A stretch of 12,199 bases of DNA from Chlamydiota bacterium. GTDB lineage: Bacteria > Chlamydiota > Chlamydiia > Chlamydiales > Criblamydiaceae. The notes beneath the pieces were generated by a model that was given only the letters and a program-made list of their open reading frames with translations, was not told the DNA's origin and did no database searches. Each line of letters starts with the position of its first letter. The first letter of the stretch is position 1. Shown here one piece after another: positions 7,687 through 12,199 of this stretch. The translations under genes and the position numbers were made by a program. The stretch covers positions 1 to 12,199 of the forward strand of contig JAJFMC010000149.1 in assembly GCA_021772365.1 (NCBI GenBank), given 5' to 3'.

Positions 7687-7737
7687 CATGGTTCTGCATA
7701 CCTTCAATGCATGCATCATGCTGCCAATTTAACCATG
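7687..7737. promoter_or_regulatory. Palindrome-rich control region upstream of excisionase-like gene
   Basis: The 111-bp gap upstream of the excisionase-like gene contains nested symmetry: CATGGTT (7687-7693) with AACCATG (7731-7737), and between them the perfect 10-bp palindrome ATGCATGCAT (7707-7716). ATTTAAC also recurs at 7681 and 7727. This looks like an operator or recombination-accessory region. I see TTGTTA and TAAATT boxes on the minus strand but with only 15 bp spacing, so the promoter itself is uncertain. Confidence 0.4.
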
Positions 7738-7777
7738 CGAGTTCATTAACAAAAAAAGGTTGTGAAAAAGATTCTAG

Positions 7778-7810
7778 AAAAGCGGAATTAAGCTAATTCC
7801 GCTTTTTTTT
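7778..7810. terminator. Bidirectional rho-independent terminator
   Basis: A perfect 13-bp stem pairs AAAAGCGGAATTA (7778-7790) with TAATTCCGCTTTT (7794-7806) around a 3-nt loop. On the plus strand it is followed by a run of eight T; on the minus strand by a shorter TTTT tract. The stem includes the stop codon of the 248-aa gene (7793-7795). It should end the integrase transcript and separate it from the excisionase/DUF3987 transcript. Confidence 0.85.
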
Positions 7811-8539
7811 GGCTTTTTTAGACTCATTGTCTCGGATTATATCAAACCATTGCTTCTCATCATCTGAAGAAGAATCGTATAAATCGAGAAAGTTACTCTT
7901 ACCTCGACCACGCGATCGTGTTTTAAACTTTCTATGTTTCTTTGCTTCACAAATCGTTTTTGAAACAAAGTCAACGAATCTACTGTCGCTCATATAATAA
8001 TCCCCAATTAACGACTTGATTTTTGGGTGATTTTTAAGATAGATATGGGGTATCTGATTGTATTTTTCCGCTAACTGGCAAATTTTATCTTTAAATTCTT
8101 TCCATTTTAGTTTTTTTTGATTTTTTTCCATTTCTGAAAATGAGTCGTAGCTGTCAAAAGTTACGGTATTTGCATTCTCTATACGTTCCATTTCAATATT
8201 TATTAAGACGCACAGTTGTTCTGGAAATGGAAAATTAGAATCTATATGTACAAGGCGTCGTACCCACTCCATTAGAGGGGCCTTGATCTGATTATTTTCA
8301 AAAACTACATCATGGACTTTATTATTTTCAGCTGCATCTTTTAAGAATTCATATAATGGCTTTATAGCTTGCGTATAAGGAGATAAAAAGGCAAAAGAAT
8401 TGTCCATGAGCGGTAATACTCCGCAAACAAGATGAGACGCTTCAATTACGGAAACACGTGTTCTTTTCAAACCTAAGAAATAATCATTTTTGTCTGCTTT
8501 AAAGGGCATATATTCGATTGGGCACGTACTATGGTACAT
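7793..8539 (-). CDS. Uncharacterised integrase-linked protein
   Basis: This 248-aa protein is not assigned to a named family. Start ATG 8539 is preferred: GGAG lies 9 nt upstream, whereas the in-frame TTG 8554 is part of that same site. It overlaps the integrase 3' end by 11 nt, so the two are co-translated. The N-terminal part has RVSVIEASHLVCGVLPLMDN, resembling the h-x-EA-hh-x-G-hhP opening of uncharacterised proteins on many proteobacterial islands. This is followed by a helical section (AIKPLYEFLKDAA) and IKAPLMEWVRRL, where a small DNA-interacting subdomain is plausible. The C-terminal third is strongly basic: KKHRKFKTRSRGRGK, and the last nine residues SKKAKKKRN. No signal peptide or membrane segment is present. 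The basic tail suggests nucleic-acid binding, by inference. Confidence 0.75.
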   Translation of the reverse strand: MYHSTCPIEYMPFKADKNDYFLGLKRTRVSVIEASHLVCGVLPLMDNSFAFLSPYTQAIKPLYEFLKDAAENNKVHDVVFENNQIKAPLMEWVRRLVHIDSNFPFPEQLCVLINIEMERIENANTVTFDSYDSFSEMEKNQKKLKWKEFKDKICQLAEKYNQIPHIYLKNHPKIKSLIGDYYMSDSRFVDFVSKTICEAKKHRKFKTRSRGRGKSNFLDLYDSSSDDEKQWFDIIRDNESKKAKKKRN

Positions 8540-9641
8540 AATTTTGTTCTCCAAAAAGTTTTTTGTCGAGCTCTTCGACCATTTGTTTCGTATGTTTATT
8601 TGTTAAATGCGCGTAGCGCTTAGTTGTTTGAGTGCTTTTGTGTCCGAGTAGTTGACCTATTTCAAAGAGGCTTCTACCGTTTGCAGCTTGATAAGAAGCT
8701 GTTGAATGGCGTAAATCATGGAAGGTGAAGTTGTGGATTTTTGCTCTTTTCAGAGCTGTGTTCCATGCCGATTGGAAGTCATAAGGCTTGTTTGAATTAT
8801 TGGGAGAAGGAAATACAAGTTCCGATTTCTTTGTATTGGAAGCTTCTAGCTTAAAAATTTCTTTAAAAGCACTCCCTACTAAGGGTATTATATTTGGCTC
8901 CCCATTCTTGGTTGTTTCTAGTATTATTTGGTTTTTGAACAAGTCTATATCCCCCCAACGGAGGTTTGTTATTTCACCACGGCGCATACCCGTTGAAAGC
9001 GCTAGAACAACGACAGGATACAAGATAGGGCATTGGCTATTCTTAGCTTCATGTAGGAGGCGTTTCCTTTCATCATCGGTAAGGTATCTTTGTCTTCCAG
9101 GATTTGATTTGGGTTTTGACACTTTTAATACTGGGTTTTCATGAATCCATTCCCAGTCTCGTACAGCTACCGTAAAGAGGTGAGAGAGGGATGTAAGGTA
9201 CCTTCTGACTGTTGTTGGTGATCGCTTTTTGTTATTAACTGTAATCTCTTGCTCCAGTTTATGCTTAACTTCAGTGATCATGCTTGGCCGAATTGCTGTA
9301 AGGGCATAGTCTCCTAACTCTTTTAGAAACCATTTAAGATGGTGAAGGACATTGCTCGCATTTTTAGGTTTCCGAGGCAGCTCTTCTTTGATGTAACGAT
9401 TTATTGCGTCGTTTAATTGGTAACATCGGGTTTTAATATGAGGCAGGTGAATACCCATGAGAGCATTGCGATTCTGTTCATCAAGCCAGGTTTTTGCTAG
9501 CTTGATGTCAGGGAAAGTTTTGACTTGATCGGGATAGCCTTTTCGGCGAAATCTTGCTCTGAATGTAAGAATGTTTTTTGAACTGATACGTACATCAATT
9601 CCAGGTGGTAACCTTTTTTTAATTTCTTCGAGTTTTTTCAA
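8529..9641 (-). CDS. int: Tyrosine-family site-specific integrase
   Basis: The 370-aa protein has an N-terminal arm-binding part (about 1-70), a SAM-like core-binding domain (about 75-165, including LNDAINRYIKEEL and SPTTVRRYLTSLSHLFTVAV) and a complete catalytic domain. The active-site residues are R220 (LSTGMRRGEI), K245 (TTKNGE), H308 and R311 (HDLRH), H334 (LLGHKS) and the nucleophile Y343 (KRYAHL). All are intact, so it should be active. The start is TTG 9641 with AAGGG about 9 nt upstream; no ATG lies in this frame before residue 62. The gene reads away from the tRNA-CAU gene, whose 3' end lies 197 bp upstream, the standard layout for an element inserted at a tRNA 3' end. Confidence 0.93.
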   Translation of the reverse strand: MKKLEEIKKRLPPGIDVRISSKNILTFRARFRRKGYPDQVKTFPDIKLAKTWLDEQNRNALMGIHLPHIKTRCYQLNDAINRYIKEELPRKPKNASNVLHHLKWFLKELGDYALTAIRPSMITEVKHKLEQEITVNNKKRSPTTVRRYLTSLSHLFTVAVRDWEWIHENPVLKVSKPKSNPGRQRYLTDDERKRLLHEAKNSQCPILYPVVVLALSTGMRRGEITNLRWGDIDLFKNQIILETTKNGEPNIIPLVGSAFKEIFKLEASNTKKSELVFPSPNNSNKPYDFQSAWNTALKRAKIHNFTFHDLRHSTASYQAANGRSLFEIGQLLGHKSTQTTKRYAHLTNKHTKQMVEELDKKLFGEQNYVP

Positions 9642-9838
9642 TGTAATGACCCTTTGCTTAATGTAAAAGATAGGGTCAGCTACTGAATCTGATAGGGAAG
9701 TTGCTGTTGTTTGCTGTGAGTTGTTGTGACCTTTTGGTCCCTCTTCGGTCCACGGCAGTGGATGTGCCGTCTTGATCGAATCTGACGACTCACTATGTTT
9801 CAGCTTAATCCTTTCTAGAGTAATGATTTAAGAAAAGT
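9642..9838. other. Integrase upstream / attachment-site region
   Basis: This gap between the integrase start and the tRNA 3' end should hold integrase arm-binding sites and the left part of attL. It contains an inverted repeat ACGGCA (9752-9757)/TGCCGT (9765-9770), the short palindrome GACCttttGGTC (9728-9739), and a repeat of GGTCC at 9736 and 9747. The integrase frame stays open upstream to a TAA at 9828-9830 but has no ATG, GTG or TTG there. No clear integrase promoter was found. The exact crossover cannot be set because the partner att copy is outside the window. Confidence 0.5.
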
Positions 9839-9862
9839 GGGGCAACACAGACTTGAACTGTG
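9839..9862. other. Probable attL (tRNA 3' end)
   Basis: The 3' part of the tRNA gene (T-arm and acceptor strand) faces the integrase gene and is the usual integration target of such elements. I searched the window by eye for a second copy of this segment and found none, so attR must lie to the left of position 1 if the BREX genes belong to the same island. Boundaries are inferred, not read. Confidence 0.45.
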
Positions 9863-9911
9863 GACCTACGGGTTATGAGTCCGTTGCTCTAACCAACTGA
9901 GCTATTGCCCC
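9839..9911 (-). tRNA. tRNA-Met (CAU anticodon)
   Basis: The minus strand folds as a 73-nt cloverleaf. The acceptor arms GGGGCAA/TTGCCCC pair perfectly. It has a D-arm GCTC...GAGC, an anticodon loop CTCATAA with CAT, a variable loop AGGTC, and a T-arm CACAG-TTCAAGT-CTGTG. The bottom anticodon-stem pair (A31 with C39) is a mismatch. CCA is not encoded; the gene is followed by ACTTTTC. The CAU anticodon also fits tRNA-Ile2, whose C34 is modified to read AUA; elongator Met is more likely, but sequence alone does not decide it. Confidence 0.92.
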
Positions 9912-9925
9912 AAAAGAATAGCCAC

Positions 9926-9954
9926 ATCATAGCAATTTAGCGTTCAAGGATCAA
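9926..9954 (-). promoter_or_regulatory. tRNA promoter
   Basis: On the minus strand TTGATC (9949-9954) and TATGAT (9926-9931) are 17 bp apart, and the -10 box carries a TGn extension. The predicted start lies about 8 nt before the mature tRNA 5' end, a normal short leader. Confidence 0.8.
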
Positions 9955-10261
9955 GATAATTTGGTGGATACATAAAATCCATATAGCAACAGGGCTGCTG
10001 AGACCACTAAATTTCTGGGAATATGCAGCATTATAGGTGGGTCCTTCTCTCTCCATGATCACATGGAAAGTTTCATAAGTATCCTAGATTCAATAGGCAA
10101 TACTTGACTCTATCGCAGTGGTAGGTAAAAAAATGGCCGTGTTTGAGTAAATTGAAAATTAAGTTTATATTGTATGTATGAGGTTTTGCTGTCCTAAGTA
10201 GTCCCATATCACTAAAAAAAAAGCAGGATGCTTATCACCGGATCAAATCGACGATCGTCCG
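9955..10261 (+). other. Intergenic region with likely promoter for GNAT gene
   Basis: No gene was found in this A/T-rich stretch. On the plus strand TTGAGT (10143-10148) and TATATT (10166-10171), 17 bp apart, form a plausible promoter for the downstream acetyltransferase gene, about 90 bp before its first ATG. A small hairpin CCATG-ATCA-CATGG occurs near 10060 without a T-tract. Confidence 0.4.
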
Positions 10262-10804
10262 ATGAAATCCTATAAGACTACATTATATGGTGTGACGATT
10301 CTACTAATGAACTTTTCTGAGATCGATGCAGTGAACTTGCTTAAACTAAACGGATTGCTTAAATTTAGTGATGTGGAAGAACTGCATAGGGATACAAATG
10401 ATTATCATGAGGGTCACATCGGAAAAGTCGTGAGGCAATTACAAAAGGATTGTGATGCGGGGTACAAACAAATCAATCGAAGGGTTTGGGTTGCTGTAAG
10501 CTAAACAGGGGTTTTAGGTGTTGCGGTAATCAAACCGCGTCCACGCAAAAAACTTATCGATTACAGTGGTGTCGAGTTATATATGATGTCCGTTGTTCAG
10601 GAGTATCGGGGTGAGGGCCTCGCTCAAAGGCTTTTACAGAGAGTAGAGTCTCATTGTAGGGACGAGCGTATTAAATCGGTCTATTTTACCACACAGGATA
10701 ATTTAACAAGAGCTGTCAGGTTTTACGAAAAAGAGGGCTATGAAAGTGTATGCGAAAAAAAGTGGAATTCTTACATGCTATATTATTACAAAAAGGATGT
10801 TTAA
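10262..10804 (+). pseudogene. GNAT acetyltransferase gene broken by one TAA
   Basis: One frame runs from ATG 10262 to TAA 10802-10804 with a single in-frame TAA at 10502-10504. The translation around it reads RRVWVAVS-[stop]-TGVLGVAVIKP, which is a GNAT beta-hairpin. It then gives the acetyl-CoA-binding motif A, VVQEYRGEGLAQRLLQRVE (Q/RxxGxG/A type), and motif B, NLTRAVRFYEKEGYES. The family normally transfers an acetyl group from acetyl-CoA to an amine; the substrate here is unknown. At about 180 codons the length fits a complete protein, so the lesion is a point nonsense mutation, not truncation. The first ATG has no ribosome site and ATG 10307 is an alternative start. The C-terminal half retains motif A with an in-frame ATG pair at 10583, but lacks the first strands and is unlikely to fold alone. 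Confidence 0.75.
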
Positions 10805-10829
10805 TGTCTTCGCTTCGACACTGTAAGGC

Positions 10830-10977
10830 GGGGTGTTAAGTGTTAAAAAAAAATTATTTGAAGTTTAGTGGGTAAACACCCCTTGTTCTTTTAATAATAA
10901 TGAGTTGCATATCACCGAATAGGTCGCGCGAAGTGCTTTGGTGTTGGAATGTTAGTTAAAATTCAAATAATTTTTTT
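10830..10977. repeat. Nested inverted repeats in intergenic region
   Basis: Within the 248-bp gap between the GNAT pseudogene and the methyltransferase-like gene, AAAAAAATTATTTGAA (10847-10862) is repeated inverted as TTCAAATAATTTTTTT (10962-10977), with imperfect extension on the inner side. A second pair, GGGGTGTT (10830-10837)/AACACCCC (10875-10882), is followed by a T-rich stretch and may help terminate GNAT transcription. A small AGTGC-CCT-GCACT hairpin lies just past the right arm. The gap has no gene I can support. Confidence 0.55.
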
Positions 10978-11052
10978 AATGGTTAGTGCCCTGCACTTTA
11001 AGGAGAAATGGTTAAGTTTGACGCATACGTAGTTGGGATCTTATGATTGGCT

Positions 11053-12199
11053 CTATTTGATCATTTCAGCGACGAAGGCATAAATTTTCGATATCAATAC
11101 TATTTTTCCCTTTGTAACTCTAGAATCGTAAGAATATGTAATAAACTTTTCACTACTGACATCAACTGTAATTTTATTAATCAATGAACAGTTTCTTCCC
11201 AAACTTGATTGTTGGTAGTATGCCCCGTCTACTTCAACCTTAGCGGATTGGTAGCCGTTTTCTAAGATTTTATAATCACCATCATCGCTAAAAACTGACT
11301 CAAGATCATTGATATAGGATTTTCTGTGATCAATCATTTCATAATCATCAGGTGCACAGAGCGCGCATAAAATAGAGCTTATTTTTAGCGAGCATAAATT
11401 CTTTGAGGCCATTAGATAATTGAACCGATCTAAATGGGGTAACTCTAAGAGATCATTTAGGTATTTCACAAATCTACTGCCAAAGGCTTGTGCACGCTCT
11501 TTTAGTATTTTGATAGAAATGACTTTTGCACCAAGAATATTACCTTCGATCATTGGAATGACAAGCTTGCTCCCTTCTGAATGTTTTTCGGAAAAAGGAC
11601 TTTGGTCGAAAAGAAGATCTGACAATATTATCACCCTTCCGCCCTGTTTTAAGGCACTTTTAAGCTCTTTAGCTACGAGAGGTAATTGATTTCTTGGAAT
11701 TGTGTCTAGAACAGAAAGAGCAACAATATTCATGTAGGTTTCTCCTGTTTTCAAATGTTTAGAAATTTTGGTTATAGCGATCTGGCGGTAGTTCTTGTGT
11801 TTTCTAATATTTTTGGTGGTTTTTGGTGTGTGCTTATCAGAATAGATAAATTGATTTTGCATCATTTTAGGTGACAAATTTGCAAGGTAGCTTTTTCCAT
11901 TATAGATTAACTCATTCGCTCCTAATTCAAGGATTTCCCCTTTTTGAATTTGGGAAGTAAGTATCGTTTCTAAAACTTTTCTTGCAGCTTCTTTCACCCG
12001 ATCTGTCGTTAGGGATCTTAAGTTTTCATAACTTCTTTGAGTAGGTTTTTTAGTGGCGGCGGCTTCTGAACGTTCTTGAATCTGTTTCTCGTAACTCCGT
12101 AGGGTATATTCCCATTTACCGATTTCTAATTGGATGCTTCCAGCAAGGAAGGCGGACTTAACCATATGAGCAATCGAGTCTTTGGTTGTAGGAGTTTGT
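11053..12199 (-). CDS. SAM-dependent methyltransferase-like protein, 5' end beyond window
   Basis: The frame is open from the right edge to TAG 11053-11055. ATG 12165 has no ribosome site, and the codons before it look coding (TPTTKDSIAH), so I treat the gene as partial at its N-terminus. Counting from that Met, a Rossmann-type class I methyltransferase core is visible: motif I-like ILELGANEL (78-86), YMNIVALSVLDTI (144-156) where motif IV is expected, and LKQGGRVIILSDL (172-184), the usual post-motif LkpGG-rhhh block. The glycine pattern of motif I is weak (ELGANE rather than ExGxG), so SAM binding is likely but not certain. The C-terminal 190 residues (ALCAPDDYEMIDHRKSY and beyond) match nothing I recognise. 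No signal peptide can be judged. It lies outside the island and reads toward the GNAT pseudogene. Confidence 0.65.
   Translation of the reverse strand, partial: QTPTTKDSIAHMVKSAFLAGSIQLEIGKWEYTLRSYEKQIQERSEAAATKKPTQRSYENLRSLTTDRVKEAARKVLETILTSQIQKGEILELGANELIYNGKSYLANLSPKMMQNQFIYSDKHTPKTTKNIRKHKNYRQIAITKISKHLKTGETYMNIVALSVLDTIPRNQLPLVAKELKSALKQGGRVIILSDLLFDQSPFSEKHSEGSKLVIPMIEGNILGAKVISIKILKERAQAFGSRFVKYLNDLLELPHLDRFNYLMASKNLCSLKISSILCALCAPDDYEMIDHRKSYINDLESVFSDDGDYKILENGYQSAKVEVDGAYYQQSSLGRNCSLINKITVDVSSEKFITYSYDSRVTKGKIVLISKIYAFVAEMIK

Noticed and set aside
4922..10504. TAA read as a sense codon (alternative genetic code)
   Set aside because: TAA ends brxB, the 140-aa gene and the GNAT frame itself at positions where the proteins should end, so a reassigned TAA is not supported.
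10799..10840. Integron attC-like site (GTTTAAT ... GGCGGGGTGTTAAGT) after the GNAT gene
   Set aside because: GTTAAGT fits the GTTRRRY core, but the span is too short, the partner core is imperfect and no paired inner boxes are present. No integron integrase is seen.
12163..12165. ATG 12165 as the true start of the methyltransferase-like gene
   Set aside because: No ribosome site precedes it and the frame continues with protein-like codons to the window edge, so the gene is treated as partial.

Overview
This is a low-GC bacterial window. It holds the left-pointing end of a mobile genomic island integrated beside a tRNA-CAU gene, followed by ordinary chromosomal flank. Genes have clear Shine-Dalgarno sites and sigma70-type promoters, and the tRNA gene does not encode its CCA end. 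This argues against Bacteroidetes-style expression signals, but I cannot name the organism; an environmental Chlamydiae-like or similar host is only a guess.

Positions 1-4613 (minus strand) are the start of a BREX phage-defence operon: a small excisionase-type HTH protein, then brxA (DUF1819), brxB (DUF1788) and brxC (large P-loop ATPase, running off the left edge after 1020 codons). The genes are almost back to back, driven by a near-consensus promoter (TTGACA-17 bp-TATCAT) with a 12-bp perfect palindrome at the expected start site. The methyltransferase, PglZ and BrxL genes expected of a type 1 BREX locus would lie to the left, outside the window.

Positions 4862-5419 (plus strand, divergent from BREX) are a decayed PD-(D/E)XK-type nuclease gene that is readable in one frame through two TAA stops.

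Positions 5449-9641 (minus strand) are the replication and integration module of the island: tyrosine integrase, an uncharacterised 248-aa protein, a bidirectional terminator, an excisionase-like wHTH protein, a DUF3987 helicase/primase-like ATPase coupled to it by an ATGA overlap, an inverted array of 9-bp-spaced GGACA motifs (candidate replication origin), and a 140-aa HTH protein. The integrase sits next to the 3' end of tRNA-CAU (9839-9911), the usual att site for such elements, so the island most likely runs leftward from the tRNA and includes the BREX genes. The second att copy is not visible in the window.

Positions 9912-12199 are chromosomal flank: the tRNA promoter, a GNAT acetyltransferase gene broken by one TAA, an intergenic stretch with nested inverted repeats, and the 3' part of a SAM-methyltransferase-like gene open to the right edge.

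In short, a tRNA-inserted, DUF3987-bearing integrative element appears to carry a BREX system with a non-standard small HTH regulator. The least explained parts are the GGACA array, the BREX promoter/operator with its regulator, and the broken nuclease divergent from BREX.
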